This document shows, in pieces, positions 27,050 to 35,188 of a stretch of DNA of 64,000 nt (the first letter of the stretch is position 1; every line of letters begins with the position of its first letter). Both the position numbers and the translations under genes were made by a program. The DNA comes from Bacillus sp. V59.32b (lineage in GTDB: Bacteria > Bacillota > Bacilli > Bacillales > DSM-1321), in contig NZ_QVTC01000013.1 in the NCBI RefSeq assembly GCF_003429085.1, forward strand, positions 1-64,000. Reading direction: 5' to 3'. A model generated the notes under the pieces. That model searched no databases. It worked only from the letters and a program-made list of their open reading frames with translations, and was not told the DNA's origin.

Positions 27050-27061
27050 AATGGACGGACA

Positions 27062-27096
27062 CGCCTCTCATAGTTATATGGGAGGGATTTTTTTCG
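27062..27096 (+). terminator. Terminator after the CBS gene
   Basis: CCTCTCAT and ATGGGAGG form the stem (one G-T pair), followed by GATTTTTTTCG. Confidence 0.75.
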
Positions 27097-27155
27097 TGGA
27101 TAAAGGGGTAGATTTAAAACAGAATAGCAGATAACTTTTTTCTCTGGAGGGTAAT

Positions 27156-27941
27156 ATGACGTTAATACTATTCAGTGTGGCCGCCATCATTCTTATTATC
27201 ATCATCTTATTCATGATCAGGACCGCGTTTCTCGATATAGTGGTTGAGAAGGATTTGTTCTTTGAAGATTTTCCGGAAACATTTGGAACCATTAGCATCT
27301 TTTTTATTTCTGATATACATAGACGCACCGTCACTGCAAAGATCATTGATGAGGTGCGCGGAAAAGCAGATATTGTCATCGTTGGCGGTGATATTACCGA
27401 GAAGGGCGTTCCGTTCGAAAGGGTTGAACGCAATATTGTAAAGTTGCGGGAGATTGGTCCGCTCTATTTTGTTTGGGGAAACAACGATTACGAAATAGAT
27501 TACCACATGCTCGACGCGATTCTCTTAAAACACAACGTAAAAATCCTTGATAATGCATGCTTCGAATTTGAATCAGATCAAGGAGAAAAAATGGAATTGA
27601 TCGGAATTGATGATATCGCTATGGAAAGGGACCGTCTTGATCTGGCACTTTCAAAAACCGATCACGCGGCTTTTAGAATTCTCGTCAGCCATAATCCTTT
27701 AGTTTCGGAACAGATAAAGGGTGAACACCATATCAGCCTCATATTAAGCGGTCACACACATGGCGGACAAATCAGGTTTTTTGGATTTGGGCCATATGAA
27801 CTTGGCGGCATTAAGAAGGTAAAGGATACGATTCTTTTAACGAGCAACGGCTATGGTACAACCACAATCCCTCTCCGGCTGGGAGCGAGACCAGAAACAC
27901 ATCTTCTTCATCTGAAAAAATCATCTACTAACAATTCCTGA
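27156..27941 (+). CDS. ypbG: Metallophosphoesterase YpbG
   Basis: Membrane-anchored calcineurin-like phosphoesterase. The 261-residue product has an N-terminal transmembrane helix (about 2-23) and the dinuclear-metal motifs in order: SDIHRR, GGDITEKG, GNNDYE, VSHNP and SGHTHGGQ. Substrate unknown; related proteins act on UDP-diacylglucosamine or phosphodiesters. It sits 14 bases before a short ORF and 88 bases before mecB. Confidence 0.88.
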   Translation: MTLILFSVAAIILIIIILFMIRTAFLDIVVEKDLFFEDFPETFGTISIFFISDIHRRTVTAKIIDEVRGKADIVIVGGDITEKGVPFERVERNIVKLREIGPLYFVWGNNDYEIDYHMLDAILLKHNVKILDNACFEFESDQGEKMELIGIDDIAMERDRLDLALSKTDHAAFRILVSHNPLVSEQIKGEHHISLILSGHTHGGQIRFFGFGPYELGGIKKVKDTILLTSNGYGTTTIPLRLGARPETHLLHLKKSSTNNS

Positions 27942-27955
27942 CTGGAGGAGAAGTC

Positions 27956-28039
27956 ATGCAATGGATATGCACTCTGGATAAACACCTTCATATGATGTAT
28001 GAAGATGTTATCCAGGGGGCATTTTTTTATGAAGCTTGA
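27956..28039 (+). CDS. Possible 27-residue leader peptide overlapping the mecB start
   Basis: ATG 27956 follows a strong SD (GGAGGAG, 27944-27950, five-base gap). The frame starts MQWICTLDKH, runs through the hairpin at 27971-28021 and ends with TGA at 28037-28039, eleven bases inside mecB in another frame. A translating ribosome would open the hairpin that buries the mecB SD. No homologue is recalled, so coding status is an inference from SD strength and position. Confidence 0.45.
   Translation: MQWICTLDKHLHMMYEDVIQGAFFYEA
27968..28028 (+). promoter_or_regulatory. Terminator-like hairpin sequestering the mecB ribosome-binding site
   Basis: CTGGATAA, CA and CTTCAT on the left pair with ATGAAG, TG and TTATCCAG on the right across a short loop; flanking TGC/GCA extend the stem. 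The right arm contains CCAGGGGG, the only SD for mecB, and is followed by ATTTTTTT directly before the mecB ATG. It could be the ypbG terminator, an attenuator, or a translational switch. Confidence 0.65.
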
Positions 28040-28613
28040 GCGATTAACCAACAACAAAATAAAAATTTTTTTAACTTTTGACGATTTAATTGACAGAGGG
28101 CTAACGAAAGAAGATATTCATGGAAATTCGCTTAAGGTTCACAAGCTTTTTCAGGAAATGATTGAAGAGGCATGTGAGGAGCTGCAATTTAAGATGAGTG
28201 GATCCATTGCGATAGAAATATTCTCATTGCAGGCTCAAGGCTTAATCATTATCGTTACGAAAGACGATGAAGAAAGCATCCTCGATGACGCCGGTGATGA
28301 ATTCCTCGATTTGCAGGTAAAAGTGGACGAAAATCCGCATATTCTCTATACCTTTACTGATCTGGAGGATGTCATCCAGCTTTGCTATTCGTTAAAATCA
28401 ATTGGAACCTGGCGATCTACATTGTATCGATACGAAAATAATTATTATGTGCTGATTGATTATGTGCAAGAGAAACAATATGATGCGGTGATTTCCCTGG
28501 CGGCTGAATACGGTTCTGTGTCAACACTGACGCTGTTTCGTATCCAGGAATACGGCAAGTTAGTCATTGCTGATGAAGCGGTCAGGGTTCTTACTGACCA
28601 TTTTCGCAAATAA
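28029..28613 (+). CDS. mecB: Adaptor protein MecB/YpbH (MecA family)
   Basis: Adaptor that delivers substrates to the ClpC-ClpP protease; MecA paralogue, named a negative regulator of competence. The 194-residue product begins MKLERLTNNKIKIFLTFDDL, the MecA-family substrate-binding N-terminal domain. After a short acidic linker comes a C-terminal ClpC-binding domain (about 105-194, LEDVIQLCYSLKSIG). Start 28029 matches homologues; its SD lies inside a stable hairpin. Context (ypbG upstream, gudB downstream) supports the YpbH assignment. Confidence 0.88.
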   Translation: MKLERLTNNKIKIFLTFDDLIDRGLTKEDIHGNSLKVHKLFQEMIEEACEELQFKMSGSIAIEIFSLQAQGLIIIVTKDDEESILDDAGDEFLDLQVKVDENPHILYTFTDLEDVIQLCYSLKSIGTWRSTLYRYENNYYVLIDYVQEKQYDAVISLAAEYGSVSTLTLFRIQEYGKLVIADEAVRVLTDHFRK

Positions 28614-28621
28614 ATAATAAT

Positions 28622-28672
28622 GCCGCAGAGGTTTACTGCCTGGGGCCCCCGGGGTTCCCGACCTCTGCATAG
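28622..28672 (+). terminator. GC-rich terminator after mecB
   Basis: GCAGAGGT and ACCTCTGC form the outer stem, with a second inner CTGGGG/CCCCGG fold, followed by ATAGTTTTC. The T tract is modest. Confidence 0.6.
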
Positions 28673-28776
28673 TTTTCAAATAAAGTTTGGCATAGGTATG
28701 ACCAGGGAAAGAGAAAAATGTAATGAATACGCTTTCTTTTATGGTGAAGAAAGGGGAAAATGACAAGTTTTCTCCT

Positions 28777-28804
28777 TTGCATAAAAGTGTCAAAAGTGTA
28801 TACT
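28777..28804 (+). promoter_or_regulatory. Putative SigA promoter of gudB
   Basis: TTGCAT (28777-28782), a 16-base spacer and TATACT (28799-28804), 52 bases before the gudB start. Confidence 0.5.
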
Positions 28805-28856
28805 ATGTCATGGAAGGTGACCCATAGCCTATATATGATTTTTAGGAGGTACACAG

Positions 28857-30134
28857 ATGGTAGCCGAAAAAGGTACTGACCATACTACCCAAGAAGAAAA
28901 GCATGATGTGCTGAAATCGACTCAGACTGTTATACATAAAGCATTAGAAAAGCTCGGGTATCCAGAGGAAGTATTCGAGCTTCTAAAAGAGCCATTACGA
29001 TTATTGACCGTGAAAATCCCAGTGAAAATGGATGATGGATCCGTAAAGATTTTTACAGGCTATCGCGCACAGCATAACGATGCTGTAGGACCGACTAAGG
29101 GCGGAATCAGGTTTCATCCTTCCGTAACAGAGAAGGAAGTTAAGGCACTGTCTATTTGGATGAGCTTAAAATGTGGAATTGTGGACTTGCCTTATGGTGG
29201 CGGTAAGGGCGGTATCGTCTGTGATCCGCGCAATATGTCTTTCAATGAATTGGAAAAACTCAGCCGCGGCTACGTACGCGCGATAAGTCAAATTGTCGGG
29301 CCGACAAAAGATATCCCTGCGCCAGACGTATTCACTAATTCACAAATCATGGCATGGATGATGGATGAATACAGCAGGATTGATGAATTCAATTCTCCAG
29401 GTTTTATCACAGGCAAACCGCTTGTTCTGGGAGGTTCACACGGCCGGGAATCGGCTACGGCAAAAGGTGTTACGATTTGTATAAATGAAGCGGCCAAAAA
29501 GAAAGGCATCCAAATTGAAGGAGCACGCGTAGTGATTCAAGGCTTTGGGAACGCCGGCAGTTATCTCGCCAAGTTTATGCATGACGCCGGAGCGAAGGTA
29601 GTCGGCATCTCTGACGCATACGGGGCATTGCACGATCCGGATGGCCTTGATATCGATTATTTATTGGACCGAAGAGACAGTTTTGGAACGGTAACGAAGC
29701 TCTTTAAGAATACAATTTCCAATAAAGAATTGCTTGAACTTGAATGTGACATTCTTGTGCCGGCCGCGATTGAAAATCAAATTACAGATGAGAACGCCCA
29801 TAATATACAAGCTAAGATCGTTGTTGAAGCAGCTAACGGGCCGACAACGATTGAAGGCACTCAAATCCTGTCGGAGCGCGGCATCCTTCTTGTTCCTGAT
29901 GTTCTTGCCTCTGCAGGCGGCGTAACGGTTTCTTATTTCGAATGGGTCCAAAACAACCAGGGCTATTATTGGACAGAAGAAGAAGTGGAAGAAAAACTTG
30001 AAAAAATTCTTGTGAAGTCGTTCAACAATATTTACGAAACAGCGCAGACGCGCAGGGTTGATATGCGTCTTGCCGCCTATATGATCGGTGTCAGAAAAAT
30101 GGCGGAAGCGTCACGCTTCCGCGGCTGGATTTGA
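28857..30134 (+). CDS. gudB: NAD-specific glutamate dehydrogenase GudB (intact allele)
   Basis: Catabolic glutamate dehydrogenase: glutamate to 2-oxoglutarate and ammonia with NAD. The 425-residue product has the catalytic lysine region GPTKGGIRFHP and LPYGGGKGGIVCDP, the PAPD motif, and the Rossmann GFGNAGSYLA. The reading at 92-100 is EKEVKALSI, with a single VKA, so the three-codon duplication that inactivates gudB in laboratory B. subtilis 168 is not present. SD AGGAGGT is perfect. Its own terminator follows. Confidence 0.95.
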   Translation: MVAEKGTDHTTQEEKHDVLKSTQTVIHKALEKLGYPEEVFELLKEPLRLLTVKIPVKMDDGSVKIFTGYRAQHNDAVGPTKGGIRFHPSVTEKEVKALSIWMSLKCGIVDLPYGGGKGGIVCDPRNMSFNELEKLSRGYVRAISQIVGPTKDIPAPDVFTNSQIMAWMMDEYSRIDEFNSPGFITGKPLVLGGSHGRESATAKGVTICINEAAKKKGIQIEGARVVIQGFGNAGSYLAKFMHDAGAKVVGISDAYGALHDPDGLDIDYLLDRRDSFGTVTKLFKNTISNKELLELECDILVPAAIENQITDENAHNIQAKIVVEAANGPTTIEGTQILSERGILLVPDVLASAGGVTVSYFEWVQNNQGYYWTEEEVEEKLEKILVKSFNNIYETAQTRRVDMRLAAYMIGVRKMAEASRFRGWI

Positions 30135-30154
30135 TTAGATCGCAATCATTTAAT

Positions 30155-30188
30155 TGGTCTCCTATCATCCTTGGATAGGAGACTTTTC
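30155..30188 (+). terminator. Terminator of gudB
   Basis: GTCTCCTATC and GATAGGAGAC form a perfect 10-bp stem with TTTTCC behind it. Confidence 0.85.
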
Positions 30189-30234
30189 CGTTAACCGTAC
30201 TATAAGAATTACGCATTGATATATTATATTGTTG

Positions 30235-30361
30235 ATTTTTGGCTCATTAAAGCTCCAACGGCATAGGCCCGGGAGAAAGCGAGCTTTCGGTTTGACCTAT
30301 GCTGTTGGAGCAACCTTTCAGCTTAGCTGAAAGGCGTGTGACACATGAATGAGCCAAAAAT
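30235..30361. mobile_element. 127-bp element with 14-bp terminal inverted repeats and inner hairpins (MITE-like or structured RNA)
   Basis: ATTTTTGGCTCATT (30235-30248) and AATGAGCCAAAAAT (30348-30361) are perfect inverted repeats. Inside, GCTCCAACGGCATAGG pairs with CCTATGCTGTTGGAGC (one mismatch), enclosing GCGAGC/GCTTTCG, and CCTTTCAGC pairs with GCTGAAAGG. The whole would fold as a closed multi-branch structure. No convincing ORF and no clear target-site duplication. It fills most of the 328-base gap between gudB and ypdA. Confidence 0.6.
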
Positions 30362-30462
30362 ATATTGGCGGGCAGCTTGAAAATTCGTAAATTCAACTTA
30401 TATATGTATACACTCTTGTATGCAAGAGCTTATCAACACAGCAAATTGAGGAGTGATCTGCT

Positions 30463-31428
30463 ATGAATATAGAAGATGTCATCATTGTTGGAGGCGGTCC
30501 ATGCGGGCTGTCAGCCGCCATTTCATTGAAAGAAGCCGGGAAAGAGGTCTTGGTTATTGAAAAAGGAAACATTGTAAATGCGATCTATCATTATCCAACC
30601 CACCAGACGTTCTTCAGTACAAGCGAGAAGCTTGAAATCGGCGACATTGCCTTTATTACCGAGAACCGCAAACCGGTTCGTAACCAGGCATTGGCCTACT
30701 ATCGGGAAGTGGTTAAGCGCAAAGAACTGCGGGTCAACACTTTTGAGAAAGTGGAGCGCATCGATAAACAGGATGATGCTTCCTTTATCGTCTTTACGAA
30801 CAAAGCGGAATACAGGGCCGGACAAATCGTGATTGCAACCGGCTATTATGATAATCCGAATTTTCTCAGAATTAAAGGAGAAGATCTTCCTAAGGTTTAT
30901 CATTATTTTAAAGAAGGACATCCGTACTTCGGTACAGACGTAACTGTTATCGGCGGAAAGAATTCCAGTGTGGATGCAGCCCTGGAACTCGTCAAGGCAG
31001 GAGCGAGAGTGACGGTGCTCTACCGGGGAAATATATATTCACCTAGCATCAAACCTTGGATTCTTCCTGAATTTGAAGCCCTTGTACGAAATGGTACGAT
31101 TACCATGGAATTCAACGCTGAAGTGGATGAAATTACGGAGGATAGCGTCATTTATCATGTCGAAGACCAAATAAAAACGATTAAAAATGACTTTGTTTTT
31201 GCGATGACAGGCTATCATCCGGATTATTCTTTCTTAACCCAGATGGGAATTCAAATTGAGAAAGAGTCAGGCCAGCCCGTTTTTGACTTCGAGACGATGG
31301 AGACAAACGTGGAAGGAATCTATATTGCCGGTGTAATTGCTGCCGGCAATAACGCGAATGAAATTTTCATTGAAAATGGGAGATTTCATGGCGGCCTAAT
31401 CGCAAAGCATATACTGGATAAAAAATAA
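30463..31428 (+). CDS. ypdA: Bacillithiol disulfide reductase YpdA (Bdr)
   Basis: FAD-dependent NADPH oxidoreductase that reduces bacillithiol disulfide, recycling the low-molecular-weight thiol. The 321-residue product has the FAD motif GGGPCGLSAA with the conserved active-site Cys14, the second nucleotide motif GGKNSSVDAALEL, and the C-terminal FAD contact IYIAGVIAAGNNANEIF. It lacks the CXXC pair of thioredoxin reductase, as expected for Bdr. SD GAGGAG lies ahead of ATG 30463. Confidence 0.9.
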   Translation: MNIEDVIIVGGGPCGLSAAISLKEAGKEVLVIEKGNIVNAIYHYPTHQTFFSTSEKLEIGDIAFITENRKPVRNQALAYYREVVKRKELRVNTFEKVERIDKQDDASFIVFTNKAEYRAGQIVIATGYYDNPNFLRIKGEDLPKVYHYFKEGHPYFGTDVTVIGGKNSSVDAALELVKAGARVTVLYRGNIYSPSIKPWILPEFEALVRNGTITMEFNAEVDEITEDSVIYHVEDQIKTIKNDFVFAMTGYHPDYSFLTQMGIQIEKESGQPVFDFETMETNVEGIYIAGVIAAGNNANEIFIENGRFHGGLIAKHILDKK

Positions 31429-31460
31429 GGAAAGAACATTGGTATGGAGGTGTCGATCAT

Positions 31461-32429
31461 ATGGGGCGGAAAATATCGCTGATAACGACAGGCGGAACGA
31501 TTGCAAGTAAGGAAACGAAAGACGGGATGCTATCTTCCGGAGCATTGAGCGGGAAAGAGTTGGCTGCTCTTTGTAAGCTCCCTGAGACCATTGAAATCAA
31601 GATCGTAGACTTTCTGCAAGTTCCCAGCATGTTCATGGACTTTGAATCAATGTTGAAACTCCGCGATTGCATAAATCGGGAGCTGCAAGATCCTACAGTG
31701 ACTGGCATTGTTGTCACACATGGTACCGATTCCTTGGAGGAGACAGCTTATTTCCTTGATATAACCGTCAATGATAAGAGGCCGATTGTCGTTACGGGCT
31801 CACAGCGTTCGCCACAAGAAGTAGGGACCGACGTATATTCCAATTTAAGAAATTCAATTTTTGCCGCAGCACATGAACTTTTAGAGAATGCAGGAGTCGT
31901 TGTCGTTTTTAATGAAAGAATTTATTCTGCCAAGTATGTAAAAAAAGTCCATGCGTCCAATCTTCAGGGATTTGAATCATATGGATATGGATATGTTGGA
32001 ATTATTGATAATAATGTAGTTAGTATCTATCAAAAACCGGTACATAGAGAATTTTATGATATCCAAAAGAAGATACCGAGGGTGGACATTATTAAATGTC
32101 ATACGGGTACGGATGGACTTTTTATTGAAGCCTCTTTAAAAGCTGGTGCGAAGGGAATTGTATTAGAAGGAGTAGGCAGGGGACAAGTCACACCGGATAT
32201 GGTTCCATCCATTCAAAAAGCAATAGACAACGGTATAGCCATTGTGATGACAACCAGTGCGGAAGAAGGCAAAGTGTATCCTGCTTATGACTATGTCGGG
32301 AGTGCATTCGACTTAAAACAACGAGGCGTCATGCTAGGCTCGGATTACGACAGTAAAAAAGCAAGAATTAAATTGGCGGTGCTTCTAGCCAGTCCCGACA
32401 AAGTAAATGAAGAAAATTTTGCTTACTAG
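31461..32429 (+). CDS. ansA: L-asparaginase
   Basis: Hydrolyses asparagine to aspartate and ammonia. The 322-residue product has both signature motifs: TTGGTIAS (catalytic Thr13) and VVTHGTDSLEETAYF (Thr89-Asp90). No signal peptide is seen, so it is cytosolic, of the AnsA type rather than the secreted AnsZ type. It starts 33 bases after ypdA with a strong SD (GGAGGTG), so the two may be co-transcribed. The symbol follows family type; there is no ansB next to it. Confidence 0.87.
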   Translation: MGRKISLITTGGTIASKETKDGMLSSGALSGKELAALCKLPETIEIKIVDFLQVPSMFMDFESMLKLRDCINRELQDPTVTGIVVTHGTDSLEETAYFLDITVNDKRPIVVTGSQRSPQEVGTDVYSNLRNSIFAAAHELLENAGVVVVFNERIYSAKYVKKVHASNLQGFESYGYGYVGIIDNNVVSIYQKPVHREFYDIQKKIPRVDIIKCHTGTDGLFIEASLKAGAKGIVLEGVGRGQVTPDMVPSIQKAIDNGIAIVMTTSAEEGKVYPAYDYVGSAFDLKQRGVMLGSDYDSKKARIKLAVLLASPDKVNEENFAY

Positions 32430-32441
32430 TACGCAAAAAAA

Positions 32442-32470
32442 TTGCTTTCCGTACCGCTACCTGTTATTAT
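32442..32470 (+). promoter_or_regulatory. Putative SigA promoter of the cold-shock gene
   Basis: TTGCTT (32442-32447), a 17-base spacer and TATTAT (32465-32470). It predicts a 5' leader of about 115 bases, the usual length for cold-shock mRNAs whose leader folds differently with temperature. Confidence 0.6.
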
Positions 32471-32590
32471 AAAAAAGAATTATTTTTGTTCGGTGTAACA
32501 GATAGTATAAGTGTGAACTTTTCGTCTTGATGATCACTTAGAGCAAGGATAGTAATACAATGTGTGTTTACACACTAGGAGGCAACAAAA

Positions 32591-32791
32591 ATGGAACAAG
32601 GTAAAGTAAAATGGTTTAATGCAGAAAAAGGTTTTGGCTTCATCGAACGTGAAGGTGGAGACGATGTATTCGTACACTTCTCAGCTATTCAAGGCGAAGG
32701 TTTCAAATCACTTGAAGAAGGCCAAGACGTAACTTTTGAAGTTGAACAAGGTCAACGTGGACCACAAGCTTCAAACGTACAAAAAGCATAA
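32591..32791 (+). CDS. cspD: Cold-shock protein (CspB/CspD family)
   Basis: Single-stranded nucleic-acid chaperone with one cold-shock domain. The 66-residue product has RNP1 (KGFGFIE) and RNP2 (VFVHF) and begins [20 protein letters not shown]. It has a long leader, an AGGAGG ribosome-binding site and its own terminator. The paralogue letter (B, C or D) cannot be fixed from sequence alone; D is the closest by N-terminus. Confidence 0.85.
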   Translation: MEQGKVKWFNAEKGFGFIEREGGDDVFVHFSAIQGEGFKSLEEGQDVTFEVEQGQRGPQASNVQKA

Positions 32792-32805
32792 TAGCACTAC
32801 CAGAT

Positions 32806-32838
32806 AGACAGGCCCCCTTGTGTGGGCCTGTTTTTTTG
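32806..32838 (+). terminator. Terminator of the cold-shock gene
   Basis: ACAGGCCC and GGGCCTGT form an 8-bp stem followed by TTTTTTTG. Confidence 0.9.
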
Positions 32839-32849
32839 ACTTTAAAAGA

Positions 32850-32965
32850 TGTCAAGCAATGACTATGACGTGCAGGATGTGACTTGGGCTGTCGCCACAC
32901 AATGTGACGACGTCTTAGTTGATCAGTCCAGCCCGGACTTGCCCATGATGAGTTGACCTCAAGAT
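32850..32965 (+). repeat. Family A repeat copy 5 (degenerate)
   Basis: Shares GACGTGCAGGATGTGAC-, GTCGCCACACAATGTGACG- and CGGACTTGCCCATGATGAG-like blocks with copies 1 and 2, but has lost the GCGCTTTT ending. A further scrap (GAGATGGGCTGGCATCGATG) lies at about 33308, on the far side of the next array. Confidence 0.5.
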
Positions 32966-33009
32966 CCAAACTTAGATTTAAGTATCCAAACTAGGGATTT
33001 ATTATCCAA

Positions 33010-33278
33010 ACTCATTTTACGAGCGATTATCCAAAAATATGAGCTATGTCCTGAAAATAAGAGCGGTTATTCGAATATATGAGCGGTTATACAGATATAT
33101 GAGCGATTATCCGAATATATGAGCGGTTATACAGATATATGAGCGATTATCCAAATATATGAGCGGTTATACAGATATATGAGCGATTATCCGAATATAT
33201 GAGCGGTTATACAGATATATGAGCGATTAATCAGATATATGAGCGATGATCCAAATATATGAGCGATGACCCGAATTT
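33010..33278. repeat. 20-bp tandem repeat array, class 1 (array 4)
   Basis: About 13 copies of the 20-bp unit TATGAGCGATTATCCGAA/TATGAGCGGTTATACAGA. The two variants alternate through most of the array, giving a 40-bp higher-order unit. Same class and same strand as array 1. Confidence 0.92.
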
Positions 33279-33472
33279 TAGAAATGCGGAACTTTCTGTT
33301 CGCGGTTCTTCGAGATGGGCTGGCATCGATGTAAGACATCACGATGCTCAATGAGCCTTATATTCTTACGGTCCAGGTGCCTCCTTTTTTCCTAAGAATG
33401 AAGAGATATCCGCATTGTTCTTTTTCCCTATTCCGTGATACGATTATTAAAAAGATGAAAAGAGGTCAGCCA

Positions 33473-34138
33473 ATGCTGGTCATATTCTCAGCTGGTATGG
33501 CTCCGGGTCTGGCCTTGCTCAGCTATTTCTACTTAAAAGACCATTATGAAACAGAACCCATTTCAGTTGTGACAAAGTCTTTTCTATTTGGTGTTTTTCT
33601 CGTTTTTCCAATCATGTTTTTTCAGTATATATTAGAAACGGAACATATCTTTCAGAGTGATCTGACACATGCTTTTCTTTGGGCTGCGCTTTTAGAGGAA
33701 TTTTCTAAATGGTTTATCCTCTTCTTTCTCATTTATTCTCATGTGGCTTTTGATGAACCGTATGACGGAATCGTGTACGGGGTTTCCGTCTCGCTTGGTT
33801 TTGCGACGATGGAAAACATTTTGTATCTGATCGCAAATGGGGTAGAGCATGCCTTCACAAGGGCCATTCTTCCGGTTTCCAGCCATGCGCTGTTTGGAGT
33901 CATCATGGGGTATTATCTGGGTAAAGGTAAATTTACGAAGAAACACAAGGAAATGTATGTATCCCTCGCTTTTGCGGTGCCGTTTCTTTTACACGGAGTA
34001 TATGATTACATTTTGCTTACACAGGAATTTTGGCTCTATTGGATTATGCCATTCATGATTTTTTTATGGTGGTTGGGTCTTAAAAAAGTCAAAAAGGCAA
34101 GAGTGCTTTCGGATTTCCATGCATCCGGTTCATTATAA
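33473..34138 (+). CDS. prsW: Site-1 protease PrsW
   Basis: Polytopic membrane protease that starts regulated proteolysis of anti-sigma factor RsiW, releasing SigW. The 221-residue product has the family motifs LLEEFSKW (EExxK), ATMENILY and SSHALFG, and HGVYDY near the C-terminus, within six to seven hydrophobic segments. Start at [20 protein letters not shown] matches B. subtilis PrsW; the open frame from 33344 reads through repeat remnants. SD GAGGT is well placed. Confidence 0.92.
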   Translation: MLVIFSAGMAPGLALLSYFYLKDHYETEPISVVTKSFLFGVFLVFPIMFFQYILETEHIFQSDLTHAFLWAALLEEFSKWFILFFLIYSHVAFDEPYDGIVYGVSVSLGFATMENILYLIANGVEHAFTRAILPVSSHALFGVIMGYYLGKGKFTKKHKEMYVSLAFAVPFLLHGVYDYILLTQEFWLYWIMPFMIFLWWLGLKKVKKARVLSDFHASGSL

Positions 34139-34152
34139 TAGATCTTTATATG

Positions 34153-34196
34153 TAAAAAGGAGACAGTTCAAAATTCCAGAGCTGTCTCCTTTTTCT
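34153..34196 (+). terminator. Terminator of prsW
   Basis: AAAGGAGACAG and CTGTCTCCTTT form a perfect 11-bp stem, followed by TTTCTATTG. Confidence 0.9.
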
Positions 34197-34307
34197 ATTG
34201 ATAAACCAAGAAAATAAAATATATCCTCTTTCAGTGAAATAGAATAAAAACCTCTTTTAAGAAGAAAATAGGGTTAATGTCAATATAAGAAAAGAGGGAG
34301 TGTTTTG

Positions 34308-35174
34308 ATGAAAGGGATTTCGTCAAAGAGCAAATTTTTGCTTTGGTTATTGTGCCTATCAGTCAGTATCTCTCTGACTTCTGAAACTACGGTACATGCA
34401 TTCTCCGGCCAGGTGATTCAAAGAGGAGCCGTGGGGGATGATGTTATTGAGCTTCAGGCACGCTTGCAAAACATTGGCTTCTTTAATGGTAAAATTGATG
34501 GCGTTTATGGCTGGGGAACCTACTGGGCCCTTCGAAATTTCCAGAAGGATTTCGGACTTCCCGTTGATGGGCTTGCCGGCCTTAAAACGAGAACCAAACT
34601 AGTTAACGCTTCAAATTTTAATGGGAAGTTTGTCCATGAGCAAATTGCAAAAGGGAATGATTTTACTTACTACGGTAATGTCCCTATTGAAAAACAGGTA
34701 AAACCGAAAAAGAAAACAAATGCTGGCGGGGCAGCAAAGGCACCAGCGAAACAAGCTGCGAAGGGTGGAGGAGCAAAAACGACACCAACAGCGACAGCCG
34801 CAAACGTTCCGGGAGGGTATTCTCAAAACGACATTCAGCTGATGGCGAATGCGGTTTATGGAGAAGCCCGCGGTGAGCCATATATAGGTCAGGTTGCCGT
34901 TGCTGCCGTTATCTTGAACAGGATTGAAAGTCCATCATTTCCGAATACCATTTCAGGCGTCATCTTTGAGCCGCGTGCCTTTACGGCCGTTGCGGATGGC
35001 CAGATTTGGCTGACGCCGAATGAAGGGGCTAAGGAAGCCGTCATTGATGCTATCAATGGCTGGGATCCCACTGGTGAAGCTCAATATTATTTCAACCCTG
35101 ATACAGCGACAAGCGGGTGGATTTGGGGGCGGCCACAAATTAAAAAAATCGGGAAACATATTTTCTGTAAATAA
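34308..35174 (+). CDS. sleB: Spore cortex-lytic enzyme SleB
   Basis: Germination lytic transglycosylase that degrades muramic-delta-lactam cortex. The 288-residue product has a signal peptide (about 1-32, ending VHAFS), a peptidoglycan-binding domain (about 36-98, GDDVIELQARLQNIGFFNGK), a low-complexity lysine/alanine/glycine linker (about 130-168) and the SleB hydrolase domain with catalytic Glu186 in NAVYGEARGEP. ATG 34308 is preferred over the adjacent TTG. It is in an operon with ypeB 14 bases on, as expected; forespore SigG control is known in B. subtilis, but no clear SigG site was found. Confidence 0.94.
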   Translation: MKGISSKSKFLLWLLCLSVSISLTSETTVHAFSGQVIQRGAVGDDVIELQARLQNIGFFNGKIDGVYGWGTYWALRNFQKDFGLPVDGLAGLKTRTKLVNASNFNGKFVHEQIAKGNDFTYYGNVPIEKQVKPKKKTNAGGAAKAPAKQAAKGGGAKTTPTATAANVPGGYSQNDIQLMANAVYGEARGEPYIGQVAVAAVILNRIESPSFPNTISGVIFEPRAFTAVADGQIWLTPNEGAKEAVIDAINGWDPTGEAQYYFNPDTATSGWIWGRPQIKKIGKHIFCK

Positions 35175-35188
35175 AGGGGTGATAAAAG

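Noticed and set aside
32591-32791. Phage or mobile origin for the csp gene
   Set aside because: Codon use and regulation look native; cold-shock genes are common and mobile in position among Bacillaceae.
33344-33472. N-terminal extension of PrsW
   Set aside because: The extra 43 codons come from repeat remnants, lack an SD and are absent from homologues.
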